Positions 17,000-25,381 of a DNA stretch of 64,000 nucleotides are shown one piece after another. Positions within the stretch are counted from its first letter, which is position 1; each line of letters opens with the position of its first letter. Where the stretch lies: the NCBI GenBank assembly GCA_035529075.1, contig DATKXK010000005.1, positions 1 to 64,000 on the forward strand, written 5' to 3'. Below the pieces are notes generated by a model that did no database searches, was not told the origin of the DNA, and saw nothing but the letters and a program-made list of their open reading frames with translations. The DNA comes from Acidobacteriota bacterium (GTDB lineage: Bacteria; Zixibacteria; MSB-5A5; GN15; FEB-12). Made by a program: the position numbers and the translations under genes.

Positions 17000-18064
17000 T
17001 CAGTCTCCATTACCGTGGCAATAGCCACAGAAGCCCGTTCCGGAACGCTCGGTACTAGTATGGCAGGCAAAGCAAAAATAACCGTCGTCGTCGTGCCATG
17101 GTCCGTGGCCGTCGAAACGGGCCGGATCGGCCGAGTGGATCCGTGGATCGGTCCCGCGCACACCATCGATGTCACTATGGCATCCGGGGCGGGCACAGGT
17201 GGGATCATCGACGTCGTGGCAGGAAGCGCAGTTTTCGATATCGGTTCGCGCCGCGCGACCGTGGTCGATTCGCCAGTTCATGGTCGAGTGAGCCAGCGGC
17301 ATCCGGTTCTCGCTCTCGTGACAATCGTTGCAGAATGATCTTCGATCATGGCAGCGTGCGCAATCGGCCTCTTTACCCTGGGCGTCCAGACCGTGAGTGA
17401 ATCGGTAGTTCAGATCATGGATATTGCCGGTCTGGTTGTCGCCACGATGGCAGTCCAGACAGTAAACCTCCTGCTGGTGACAGGCCCGGCACCAGTCTGG
17501 TTTCAGCGTGGCCTGTTCGGCGTGCTGGTGCCGCCAGCCGATCGGGTGAATGTCCGCAAGGACTACCTTGTCGGCGTGACAGAGACGACACCCCCCGGTG
17601 GCATGGAGGCCGTCATGGCAACTCATGCACAGCGGCTTGCCCGGCCGGCCTGGCTGGTGCGGAATTTCTTCGTCTACTGCAGACAGAACGTGACAGGTCT
17701 GGCAGTCGGCCGTGAGATCCAAATGCAACTTATGATTGAACAGCACCGGCGACTCAGTCCTGGCAGCTGGCGATGGGTTATCGGGATCGCGGTGGCACTG
17801 GCCGCAACTCTCGTCATTCTCAACGTCGTGACAGTCGGCGCACACGTCCATTGATGGCAAGCCGTGATCGTCTGAGGAGGCGCTGGACGGAATCTGGGCG
17901 TGGCAAGTGATACAATCGATCCCTTGATCCGTCACGTGCAAAGGGTGCGAAAAAATCAGTTCAGTTGCCGGCGCCTGCCGGAGCGTGTCCGCCATCATGA
18001 CAGACGTTCCGGCGAGAATCACCAGGGTCAGACAGGCAGGCAGACCAAGACGTCCAATTTTCAT
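17000..18064 (-). CDS. 14-haem periplasmic c-type cytochrome
   Basis: 354 residues with a signal peptide (1-25, ...SVMMA). Fourteen haem motifs: CITCH, CADCH, CGQCH, CQTCH, CMSCH, CRLCH, CRACH, CLDCH, CARCH, CNDCH, CASCH, CARPGCH (the four-residue spacer type), CFACH and CGYCH, with many free His (FSHPLH, FNHKLH) as distal ligands. One haem per about 25 residues means a haem wire with little globular fold, as in cytochrome c7/NrfB-like and porin-cytochrome conduit proteins. The start overlaps the barrel stop (ATGA), so the two are tightly coupled. The likely role is electron transfer across the outer membrane. Confidence 0.93.
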   Translation of the reverse strand: MKIGRLGLPACLTLVILAGTSVMMADTLRQAPATELIFSHPLHVTDQGIDCITCHAQIPSSASSDDHGLPSMDVCADCHDVENDESCGQCHRDPDNPSPAARTESPVLFNHKLHLDLTADCQTCHVLSAVDEEIPHQPGRPGKPLCMSCHDGLHATGGCRLCHADKVVLADIHPIGWRHQHAEQATLKPDWCRACHQQEVYCLDCHRGDNQTGNIHDLNYRFTHGLDAQGKEADCARCHDRRSFCNDCHESENRMPLAHSTMNWRIDHGRAARTDIENCASCHDVDDPTCARPGCHSDIDGVRGTDPRIHSADPARFDGHGPWHDDDGYFCFACHTSTERSGTGFCGYCHGNGD

Positions 18065-19305
18065 TTTGACGCCTCCGACCTGGCCGGACCAACCCTAAAA
18101 CCTTTCGCCAGTTGTACGAATATGCGTTGATCGCTTTTGTCCACTGGGTTTCTCAGGTATTGGCCCTCGACCCTGACCGTAACCGCCCGGCCCGGCCGCC
18201 ACAGGAAACCGGCACTCGACGAATAGGCATCAATTCTGTCAGGGGTTTCTGGTTGGATAAGATAGCGCGAGACAAAGGCCGACGTGTATAACTCGAGATT
18301 ACGCAAGATATTCACATGAACCTGTCCCTGAAAGCCGTCACTTTCACCTCCATACCCATCACGGTGGTGCCAGGCCATCATGAAATGCGCGGTCCTCAGG
18401 CCGAATACCGACCGCCAGGCGTCGTCGCCGTCAAGCAGTTCACGGTGAACCTGAGCCAGCACGCGGACGTCACGCCACACCGCGCGTGTGACTTCCGCCC
18501 GTATCCCCTTATAAGCATCGGCATCGATCAAACTGAATACGGTGTTGCCATCGACCGATGGCTTCCGCCAGTGAACCTCGGCTGACAGGTACCACTTATC
18601 CGGGCGCGCCGTTGCGCGGGCCAGAACGCCGGCCATGTCCCGATCAAGAAGGTCATACGAAACCCGGGTGTAGAATTCGGTTCGTCGAATCTCCCCCCAG
18701 GCATCGATACCTGCCCGGTGTCGACTGACCGAGCCATCCGACGTTCGCGCCAGCCAGTTCAAGCCCAGTCTAAACGACCGAGATCGCGCGTATTCAACGC
18801 GGCTTCCGAACGCGCCGTGACCGCTGAGAGACTGGATTTTGTCCGGTGTCTCATGCGAAACCCCGGCGCCGCCGAAGAGATCAATACTGACCGATTTGAG
18901 GATTCGTAGCCTGGCCCGGAGGCCATCCACCACGGAACTGCCGAGGGTATTATAAACAAACTGGCGCCCGGCGTAGATTGTGCTGCCGGCCGGATAGCCC
19001 CGCAGGCTGAGATAGAAGTTATATATGTAAGTCTGGGATGCGCCTGGTTCTCCGGCCGCCAGATCGTCGGACCGTCGCAGGTTGATGTGAAGACCAAGCG
19101 CCCGCGTCTGGTCTCCATGCCACAGAGTGGCAGTAGAATTGAATCCGACATAGGTGCGCCAATGCGTGTCGTCGGAACGCTCTGAGCCGTACAGGCTGGA
19201 GTTCACTCGCCCGGTCAGTTCAACCGCCTCACTGGAAACTGATAGGAAACACAGGGAAACAAGACACGAAAGAAAAACGCCGCACTGTAGAATTCGGTGT
19301 CTCAC
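18061..19305 (-). CDS. Outer-membrane beta-barrel, putative porin of an electron conduit
   Basis: 414 residues from GTG 19305, chosen because AGCAGG lies 6 bases upstream and the product then starts with a classical signal peptide (MRHRI..., cleavage near SSEA|VEL). An upstream ATG at 19377 would add 24 residues without a signal. The mature chain alternates polar and aromatic residues throughout (for example TYIYNFYLSLRGY, KWYLSAEVHW), with Arg/Asp-rich turns, and ends in a strand (RIFVQLAKGFRVG). That is a 16-20 strand barrel pattern. It is the first gene of the operon with two multihaem cytochromes, as in porin-cytochrome conduits, although no MtrB/OmbB signature is obvious. Family assignment by sequence alone is weak. 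Confidence 0.8.
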   Translation of the reverse strand: MRHRILQCGVFLSCLVSLCFLSVSSEAVELTGRVNSSLYGSERSDDTHWRTYVGFNSTATLWHGDQTRALGLHINLRRSDDLAAGEPGASQTYIYNFYLSLRGYPAGSTIYAGRQFVYNTLGSSVVDGLRARLRILKSVSIDLFGGAGVSHETPDKIQSLSGHGAFGSRVEYARSRSFRLGLNWLARTSDGSVSRHRAGIDAWGEIRRTEFYTRVSYDLLDRDMAGVLARATARPDKWYLSAEVHWRKPSVDGNTVFSLIDADAYKGIRAEVTRAVWRDVRVLAQVHRELLDGDDAWRSVFGLRTAHFMMAWHHRDGYGGESDGFQGQVHVNILRNLELYTSAFVSRYLIQPETPDRIDAYSSSAGFLWRPGRAVTVRVEGQYLRNPVDKSDQRIFVQLAKGFRVGPARSEASK

Positions 19306-19652
19306 AGAGGACCTGCTTTCACGCGCCTGCGATGACAAGAGATAACTCAGGTTTGAGAAATCGATTGCTCCGACCAAGTCCTTTCAAGACCTGTATTAAC
19401 CCAAGCTGGTCATAGAAGGCCCTTTTTGTCAAGTTTTTACTTTGGAGTTGCCTGCTATGACCTTTGCCCCCACGAGCATTGATCTTTCCGGAGGGTCACA
19501 GCGGTCGAATCGGGCTCGCAGCGACTCAAGGCTACGCAGACAGCGTACCTGCACCAGCGGAAGGCATCCTCCCACCTGTCCCGTCATTGGCGCAACCAGC
19601 AGGACCCACAGGGTGATCTCTGTCGGTCGTGATTTCAAAATATTATTCGATT

Positions 19653-19740
19653 GTCTTCCAACGGCTTCCACTGACCTTTGCATAAGCTGTTCTGACCGCA
19701 AAGTCGAAACTCACAGAAGTATGGGGAGAGTGATATTGGG
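19653..19740 (+). repeat. Element A, copy 8 (joined to B copy 1)
   Basis: TCTTCCAACGGCTTCCACTG, AAGTCGAAACTCACAGAAG and the core ATGGGGAGAGTGATATTGGG, then an immediate switch into element B. The 628-base gap 19306-19933 has no gene. Confidence 0.75.
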
Positions 19741-19867
19741 CGGGTGGCCCGTGGGCTTGCCCCGGGTTTCCAGGAGCAACCCTTTTCAGCGAGTGTCTGG
19801 AAATCGGCAACAATTCTGGGGATTGCGAAAGGCTACTAGAAACCCAGCGCGAGCGCTGGGCCACCCG
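19741..19867 (+). repeat. Element B, copy 1 (127 bp)
   Basis: Ends CGGGTGGCCC and GGGCCACCCG are a perfect 10-base inverted repeat. The inside is shared with copies at 21357 and 31167 (GGGCTTGCCCCGGGTTTCC, TCTGGAAATCGG), and the right end is the hairpin CCCAGCG-CGAG-CGCTGGG. All three copies have exactly the same length. Confidence 0.85.
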
Positions 19868-19933
19868 ACGTTTCAGCTGCACAGTGCGGCCAAGGTGAAT
19901 ACCGGTGGCAGCCACTTCTCCGACTACCCCGGT

Positions 19934-21145
19934 TCAAAGCGCGATCTTCAACAGGGAGTCAGAGACGGTTGCATTATAAGAACGAAACACGTCGTGCGGA
20001 GTGATCAGCAATTGCACGGCCGAGTCGTGGCCGCCCGTAGCGTCTACGATGTGACTTATCATCCACCAGCCCAGTGTATAGATGCCACTCGGGCGATCGA
20101 CAATGTGTTCCTGCAACAACATCTGTTGATCACCTTCGGGATATGTGCGTTCCAGATAGTCAGCAAGGAGTTGCCGCGCAGATTCCTGATAGCTCCGATC
20201 GAGCCAGGCGCGCACAGAATCCGCGGTGGTTTCGTTTCGGCGAATATGTGCAATGACGCGCTCCAATTCGCGTAGCCAGAAGCCGATAACGACTGAATCC
20301 TCATACATCGACCTTTTGAAACCGGATGGAGGGTTACACTGTAAGGCCACGCCTTCGGAGACTATTCGCCTTATGATGACATCCTCCCAGAGATCCTGCC
20401 AATTGTCAAACTTGCGCGTCGGCGGGTAGAGATGTGGCTGCGCAAAGACATGCTGGAATTCGTGGGCCAGCACCGCCTCTATTTCCGTCGTGGGAATACC
20501 GGCGAGATGATCATAGCGGCCCGATGCCGGCCGCTTACTCAATAGGACGCCGTAAAGGTCGAAGCAGATTGTGCCATCCTTAGCGAACGCATCACCATTC
20601 CCATCCAGAATGTAGTATGTCGTAGGTACTGGTAAGTCTCCCGGAGGTGCCCACTTGGCAGCAAGCGAGACAGGCTGAGCAATACTAACCATTGAGATCT
20701 TCTCGACCAAAGCAGCGAGACTGTCGCGGTGGCGAAACAGTCCGAGCTGGACTTGCCCGATGTCGGCCGGACTCGGAACTGCCCGATATGGCAGGGCGGT
20801 AAAAACACGATAATGGACGTCGCGTGTCACATTGGTGAACTGGCGAAAATACAGTCTGTAGGCGGATGATGCCAGCAGACTATCGATGAGCGCGGTGATT
20901 CGCGGTTCGTGTGCATTGCGCTCGGTAAGCGCCGCCAGGCGCTCTTTCTGTCGCTGAGGATCAAGTGCGGCTATCTCCTCCAACGTGTCCTCGTAGTTTG
21001 GGTTGCTCTCGGCGATCGCGTCGAACAGGCGCAGCAGGAGGTAGATCGCCGTGGCGTCGGACCTCTGATCGGCGTGGATCAGGTCAGCTCCTGTCACGGC
21101 GTGGAGAACCGACACAAGACAGAAGATCAATACAAACCTGGTCAT
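19934..21145 (-). CDS. Exported HExxH metallopeptidase-like protein
   Basis: 403 residues with a signal peptide (about 1-20, ...AVTGADL). A zinc motif LAHEFQHVF (about residue 230) gives two His and the general-base Glu; the helix after it (EDVIIRRIVSEGVAL) offers a Glu about 30 residues on that could be the third ligand, as in gluzincins. The rest is mainly helical. It resembles the DUF2268/DUF5700-type putative Zn peptidases, but I cannot fix the family. GGAG lies 7 bases before the ATG. It stands alone between B-type repeats. The substrate is unknown. Confidence 0.75.
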   Translation of the reverse strand: MTRFVLIFCLVSVLHAVTGADLIHADQRSDATAIYLLLRLFDAIAESNPNYEDTLEEIAALDPQRQKERLAALTERNAHEPRITALIDSLLASSAYRLYFRQFTNVTRDVHYRVFTALPYRAVPSPADIGQVQLGLFRHRDSLAALVEKISMVSIAQPVSLAAKWAPPGDLPVPTTYYILDGNGDAFAKDGTICFDLYGVLLSKRPASGRYDHLAGIPTTEIEAVLAHEFQHVFAQPHLYPPTRKFDNWQDLWEDVIIRRIVSEGVALQCNPPSGFKRSMYEDSVVIGFWLRELERVIAHIRRNETTADSVRAWLDRSYQESARQLLADYLERTYPEGDQQMLLQEHIVDRPSGIYTLGWWMISHIVDATGGHDSAVQLLITPHDVFRSYNATVSDSLLKIAL

Positions 21146-21171
21146 ACTGTATCTCCATCATCGAGTAGAAA

Positions 21172-21191
21172 GTGTCCGTGCTCGGACACTC
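21172..21191 (-). promoter_or_regulatory. Inverted repeat upstream of the HExxH protein
   Basis: AGTGTCCG and CGGACACT are perfect arms around TGCT, 27 bases upstream of the ATG at 21145. It could be an operator or a 5'-leader hairpin; no T-run follows. Confidence 0.45.
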
Positions 21192-21301
21192 TTATTACGG
21201 CCAGACCTCAAGTTAAGCTTCACCCTGCCGGATAGCAATGGCCTTTTGGTCTTCAGCCTTATTCGTAACCGGTGACTATCCATTTCATCCCGTCAATCCC
21301 G

Positions 21302-21355
21302 GCATAATGTAACCGGATCTGGAGCTGGAATCTCACAAGAGTGTGGGGAGAGTGG
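21302..21355 (+). repeat. Element A, copy 9 (partial, joined to B copy 2)
   Basis: CATAATGTAACCGGA, CTGGAATCTCACAAGAGTG and TGGGGAGAGTG are kept, then element B starts two bases later, just as in copy 8. Block I is missing. Confidence 0.65.
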
Positions 21356-21356
21356 G

Positions 21357-21483
21357 CGGGTGGCCCGTGGGCTTGCCCCGGGTTTCCAGGAGCAACGGTT
21401 TTCGGCGGGTCTCTGGAAATCGGAAACAATTCATGGGAATGTGAGAGGCTACCAGAAACCCAGCGCGAGCGCTGGGCCACCCG
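21357..21483 (+). repeat. Element B, copy 2 (127 bp)
   Basis: Same ends (CGGGTGGCCC / GGGCCACCCG), same length and same orientation as copy 1, with about nine in ten bases shared. The insertion point within element A is the same as in copy 1, so the A-B junction was probably copied as a unit. Confidence 0.85.
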
Positions 21484-21599
21484 GCCGATAGCATATTCCA
21501 AGATAGTAACGCGGCCTCAGCAGCAGAGCATGAGGTAAAACATAAACCCACCCGTTGGCCGGGGTACCTTTGCAGGTCTTGCCCCCCCCGGGTGACACC

Positions 21600-22550
21600 C
21601 TATTCCTTCAGGAAGTCCCGGATCACCGGCAGTATCCGATCCGCTGCCTCTACCCAGAGCCAGTGTCCGGCGTTTTCGAACCTGACTAACTTCGAACCGA
21701 CAATACCCTCATGAATCGGTTGAACGTACTCAAAAGGAGTGGGGTCATAATCGCCGTATAGAATTAGAGTAGGACAGGTAATGAGCTTCAGGCTGTCCCG
21801 AATATCGTAGCTTCCAAAGAACTCCCGCAACCGGTTGTATCTACCTTCGACGATCTCATAAGTAGTATCCCGATACCAGAGATTGATGCTATCGGCGTAA
21901 CCCGGGTCGTAGCAGTAGGCTCTGAAGTAAAGCCGCCAGAACTTCTCCACGGCTTCGGGCCGCCGCCTGGTAATGTCTTCCGATCCGGTTATTTCATTGA
22001 TGGCCAGGGAGTCTTCCGCCGTCCGGTTAGCAGCGATGTTGGCCCGGTAAACAGGCAAGTAGTCAGCACTGACGCCCATGGTGGAGGTCAGGACCAGCGC
22101 GCTGACGTTCTCGGGATATTTGAAAGCGTAATGCATAGCCACCATACAACCCCATGACCCTCCGATGATGTTGATCTTCTCCGGGGCCAACTTGAGTCGC
22201 AGGGACTCCAGGTCCTCAACGAAATTGTCCATGGTATGTGTAGCCGTATCGGCATCGCCAGTCGATCTTCCGGCCGCTCGCTGATCGTAGAGAATCAACC
22301 TGTATTCGTCCGACAGCGCCTCAAACGGGAGCATGGTTTCAAGAGCATCACCCGGTCCGCCCGACAGGACGAATGTCGCTTTGCCGGAACCCATCATTCG
22401 GTAGTGGATCTCAATACCCCTGATCTCGGTTTGACCTTCTTGCACAGCTGACGGTCGTGGTGCGCACCCTGACACCAAGATGCCGAGACCTGCCAGAAGC
22501 GTGATTACGAGCTTGATATTGCCTTGAAATGAGTCGTGCTGATTCGGCAT
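21600..22550 (-). CDS. Lipoprotein alpha/beta hydrolase, proline-iminopeptidase-like
   Basis: 316 residues. A lipobox LVSGC (Cys about 29) marks a lipoprotein. The S33-type alpha/beta hydrolase fold shows the oxyanion loop SGGPGD, the nucleophile elbow GGSWGCM, the acid in YGDYDPTP and the His in NAGHWLW near the end. A cap domain lies at about 165-240. S33 members include aminopeptidases and esterases, and the surface location suggests peptide or ester scavenging. The stop lies 117 bases from element B copy 2; the start has GAGGGAGG upstream. A CGAAG-TG-CTTCG palindrome like the BlaI operator sits in its promoter. Confidence 0.88.
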   Translation of the reverse strand: MPNQHDSFQGNIKLVITLLAGLGILVSGCAPRPSAVQEGQTEIRGIEIHYRMMGSGKATFVLSGGPGDALETMLPFEALSDEYRLILYDQRAAGRSTGDADTATHTMDNFVEDLESLRLKLAPEKINIIGGSWGCMVAMHYAFKYPENVSALVLTSTMGVSADYLPVYRANIAANRTAEDSLAINEITGSEDITRRRPEAVEKFWRLYFRAYCYDPGYADSINLWYRDTTYEIVEGRYNRLREFFGSYDIRDSLKLITCPTLILYGDYDPTPFEYVQPIHEGIVGSKLVRFENAGHWLWVEAADRILPVIRDFLKE

Positions 22551-22641
22551 GCCATCCTCCCTCTTACGGAACCGGTTTGTCCCTCGCCAATGCGGTATTG
22601 CGCATCCCGTGAGACAATTCTTCGACCACTATAACATACTT

Positions 22642-22656
22642 CGAAGTGCTTCGTAA
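22642..22656 (-). promoter_or_regulatory. Operator-like palindrome resembling the BlaI site
   Basis: CGAAGTGCTTCGTAA differs at one base from the site upstream of blaI (14092-14106). It overlaps ACTTCGAAGT (22638-22647), itself a perfect palindrome, and lies between TTTACG and TATAGT, a possible -35/-10 pair (18-base spacer) for the hydrolase gene. Confidence 0.5.
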
Positions 22657-22854
22657 AGGTTTTTCCGTCGAACGCTCTATGAAGACGATCACAATCGTAG
22701 AATCTTTTTCATTCCTCTAACTTCATATGATATACTCCCTGCTTTTCCCAGTTCATATCCACTGTAGTCCTCCATCACCTCCCTAAAGTCAGGGCTGCGA
22801 GTTGACGGGCGATTGGCCACTGAGCCATTGACTGCCCATCGAGTGCCACTGATT

Positions 22855-22970
22855 GCCGCTTAGTATGGCCGGAGAGGAGACTGGAACCCTGCAAAGTCCC
22901 GGGCAGAGTGAAATCGGAGCCGCCATTGGCTAAAAAAAACCCCGGTGTAAGCCGCGGGCTTCTTGCTGAC
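22855..22970 (+). repeat. Element A, copy 10
   Basis: Core CGGGCAGAGTGAAATCGGAG-CCGCC, then an A8 run and CCCCGG-TGTAAG-CCGCGGG with CTTCTTG, a terminator-like end. It precedes O-methyltransferase copy 1 just as copy 15 precedes the second O-methyltransferase. Confidence 0.7.
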
Positions 22971-23083
22971 AACCATGTGCCCTGGGCGTACTTTTCTACC
23001 GAGAATAGAAACGGGTCGGATGGTGAAACCGGGTTGCCGTGCATCATACCCAAGTAACCGTGAATATCATACGGAGGATGTCT

Positions 23084-23677
23084 ATGTTTCATGAGATAAA
23101 ACCAGACATACGGGCACGAATGCAGTGGCTCGAAACACAGGACTCAAAGGATCGGATTGATGGCAGTCAGCGTAGTCAACGACTTCGGCAGATCCCCCGC
23201 GACACCGGTCGTTTTCTTGCCGTACTGGCAGCCGGCGCACCCGACGGCGATATCGTCGAGATTGGCACGAGCGGCGGCTACTCAACCCTGTGGCTGGTGG
23301 TGGCCTGCATCGAATCCGACCGGCAGGTGACGACATTTGAGATTGCCAGTGATAAGGTTGACATTGCACGTGAGACATTTCGGCTGGCTGGCGTTACAGA
23401 TCGTGTGAATCTCGTCCACGGCGATGCGAAGGAGTTTTTGAAACAGAGAGACGGCATTGCATTCTGTTTCCTCGATGCAGAAAAGCAGGAGTATCAGGAC
23501 TTTTACGACATCGTCGTTCCTCGTCTTATTACTGGAGGACTTCTGGTTGCGGACAACGTTATCAGCCACGCGGAACATCTCCAGTCATTTGTTAGTGGTG
23601 TTGAGGCAGACGTGCGCGTAGACAGCCTAGTAGTGCCAATTGGGAAGGGAGAACTCCTGTGTCGGAGGGTTCCATAG
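23084..23677 (+). CDS. O-methyltransferase, copy 1
   Basis: 197 residues from ATG 23084, with GGAGG 7 bases upstream; a GTG at 23039 lacks a ribosome site and the paralogue starts at the matching ATG. The fold is the COMT/CmoM-like Methyltransf_3/24 type: motif I VEIGTSGGYSTLWL (about 49-62), TFEIASDK for ribose binding, HGDAKEFL and CFLDAEK, the last with the Asp that usually holds the metal. Candidate substrates are small catechol-like molecules; this is not shown. It is about 75% identical by eye to 31648-32241 and the similarity continues into both flanks, so the unit was duplicated. Element A copies 10 and 11 bracket it. Confidence 0.9.
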   Translation: MFHEIKPDIRARMQWLETQDSKDRIDGSQRSQRLRQIPRDTGRFLAVLAAGAPDGDIVEIGTSGGYSTLWLVVACIESDRQVTTFEIASDKVDIARETFRLAGVTDRVNLVHGDAKEFLKQRDGIAFCFLDAEKQEYQDFYDIVVPRLITGGLLVADNVISHAEHLQSFVSGVEADVRVDSLVVPIGKGELLCRRVP

Positions 23678-23740
23678 AGTGACACGTCAGATGTCAGAGG
23701 TATTCTCCCGGGATTGTGTCTTCGGTGCACAATCGACAAT

Positions 23741-23837
23741 GCACCGACGTATTCCACTGGCGCCGAGATGGCTCCGGCGGATCAGAAACTCGAGAACCGG
23801 TATGGTTTGCGGAGAGTGAGGCCGGGGCCGCCGCGGA
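23741..23837 (+). repeat. Element A, copy 11
   Basis: CACCGACGTATTCCACTGG, CAGAAACTCGAGAACCG and the core GCGGAGAGTGAGGCCGGGG-CCGCC. It is nearly identical to copy 16 behind the second O-methyltransferase, as part of the same duplicated unit. The gap 23678-24129 holds nothing else. Confidence 0.75.
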
Positions 23838-24129
23838 TGCCTGTGCAGTGGTAAAAAATGTATTTACCCTCCTTGATCTCGGCTGTGATCTGGCGGCCGC
23901 ACTTAACAAAGGCCATCAGGTTGTCGAAAGCGGAGCCCTTCCGACCCGACCAGGGCCTGTTATCATTCCCGAGAGCCGTCGCCGGAGCTGTTTACTACCG
24001 AACACAGGCGCGATATTGTTCGTCCTCTAATGTGAATATCCTGAGAATGATCAGGCCGTGTGGTTACCGCTTTTGAAAACAGTGAGAATATAAAAGCCGA
24101 CTATGCGGCGAAGAGAGGAGGTTACGTCT

Positions 24130-24672
24130 ATGGCGGTCAAGAAGGCGGCATTGGCCATATTTGCTTTAATGCTGGTGGAAGGTACGTTTGTAATGTCGGA
24201 AAGTACCAGGTTTTCAGAAGAAAAGGCCAAAGTTGAAAAGGCCATCAATGACTGTATAATGTGGCCCTACCCTGAGAAGAACATTGACAGGCTCTATAAC
24301 GCCGTGGCCAAAGATTCCAGTTTTGTCATTTTTCATCCTGATTCTGCATCTACAATAATAGGTTATGATGCGTTCCAACGAATGATTGATGATGTCTTTC
24401 TCAAGGATGAGCTGAAAGCAACCGGGACTGACATTAGAGATTTGAGGATCAACTTGTCGCAATCAGGCGACGCGGCCTGGTATTCCTGTATCCTCGATGA
24501 TACGGGGGAGTGGGCCGGAAGGCCGTATCGGTGGTTAAACACCCGCTGGACCGGCGTTCTTGAAAAACGAGATGGCACATGGCTTATAGTACAGATGCAT
24601 TTCTCCTTTGCCTCCGACGCCCAGGACGAGTCGGACGAACAGGTATCTGATAAAGACAAGAAGGATGAATAG
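24130..24672 (+). CDS. Exported NTF2-like (SnoaL-type) protein
   Basis: 180 residues from ATG 24130, chosen for AGAGGAGG 8 bases upstream rather than the ATG at 24103. A signal peptide or anchor (about 1-25) precedes a SnoaL_3/DUF4440-like cone fold: an N-terminal helix (EKAKVEKAINDCIMWPY), a YDAF-x-RMIDDVF helix and the final strands WTGVLEKRDGTWLIVQMHFS, a hallmark of this family. The acidic/Lys-rich tail is disordered. These domains bind small molecules or act in polyketide-like chemistry; here the role is unknown. Confidence 0.8.
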   Translation: MAVKKAALAIFALMLVEGTFVMSESTRFSEEKAKVEKAINDCIMWPYPEKNIDRLYNAVAKDSSFVIFHPDSASTIIGYDAFQRMIDDVFLKDELKATGTDIRDLRINLSQSGDAAWYSCILDDTGEWAGRPYRWLNTRWTGVLEKRDGTWLIVQMHFSFASDAQDESDEQVSDKDKKDE

Positions 24673-24709
24673 TCCATCTGGGCTCTGGGAATGTGGATCG
24701 GCTAGTATA

Positions 24710-24919
24710 CCGGACGCTGAACCGGGTTGTAGACGGCCGGTAAAGCTGGGAATATGTAGCATTCCGGGCCAGAAAGTGATCACGCTGATCGGCCGGTCAA
24801 CAGAGGCGGGTGAGTAGTCGGCGGAATGGAACGGGGCTAACGCCACAACCGGTATCAACTCTTGTCGCCTCCATGCAGGCGACCTTGCTGAGACCAAGAA
24901 GATGCCTCTGCTGAAGTAA
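24710..24919 (+). pseudogene. Decayed C-terminal sorting domain (type IX-style)
   Basis: Reading the frame that ends at TAA 24917-24919 gives VKLGICSIPGQKVITLIGRS, TEAGE, a TAG stop, SAEWNGANATTGI and RLHAGDLAETKKMPLLK. This is the usual V-L-IYN-GQKV-TL...GVY-YRL-AGDFVETKKMLLLK sorting domain with one in-frame stop and several changed residues. The passenger protein is gone. It lies 38 bases behind the NTF2-like gene; I see no sign it belongs to that gene. Confidence 0.75.
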
Positions 24920-25020
24920 TGGCCGAATAATCAGGAGAAGAGAAATGGAAGGCTAGCCAGCCTGCCGTTTCTTTTCTCGCGGAGCCCGGCTGACTTTTGC
25001 CGCCACTACAGGCTTAATTG

Positions 25021-25156
25021 ACTACCTTCCTGCGCTTTCCGTCTACTTTCGCATGGGCTGGATTGAGCGCAAGGTCGAGCTTCACCAAAGTCCGGGGCGA
25101 GTGAGCCCGAGGCCGCCATAGATATTGGCCCCGGTGATCGCTGGGGTTTTTTCTTG
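25021..25156 (+). repeat. Element A, copy 12 (complete)
   Basis: GGTCGAGCTTCACCAAAG, the core TCCGGGGCGAGTGAGCCCGA-GGCCGCC, ATAGATATTGGCCCCGG and CCCC...GGGG followed by TTTTTTCTTG, the best T-run of all copies. Block I is diverged. Confidence 0.75.
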
Positions 25157-25273
25157 CCCACCCAAACACCGCTGTTATATTCTATCATCGGAGTGCGGCT
25201 TCGGTCAGATATCAAGACAAAAAGAGACCCGCCATGACCTGCGTAGATCAATTTTAAACACGGAGAGACAGCC

Positions 25274-25381
25274 ATGGGTGACAAAGGAAGTAAAGATAAA
25301 GGTAAAAGGGAAAAACAGAAAAAGGCAAAGCGTAGTCCAAAGGAAAAACGAAAAGTGAAGGACGAGAAGAAGAAGAAATAA
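25274..25381 (+). CDS. Tiny Lys-rich protein (35 residues)
   Basis: ATG 25274 with GGAGAG 7 bases upstream; stop TAA 25379-25381. The product is MGDKGSKDKG... followed by KREKQKKAKRSPKEKRKVKD and a Lys run, with about half of the residues Lys or Arg and no hydrophobic core. Very similar 35-40 residue proteins beginning MGDK with an SPKEKRK-like segment are, from memory, found as hypothetical proteins in many phyla. It probably binds nucleic acid or is disordered; the function is unknown. The start, ribosome site and pattern make it a real gene in my view. Confidence 0.7.
   Translation: MGDKGSKDKGKREKQKKAKRSPKEKRKVKDEKKKK

Noticed and set aside
19442-20275. Protein-like frames running through element B (SNPF-RVSGNR-type text and its complement)
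   Set aside because: The same text appears only because element B is repeated; frames differ in flanks, have no ribosome site and run across an A-B junction and into a gene on the other strand.
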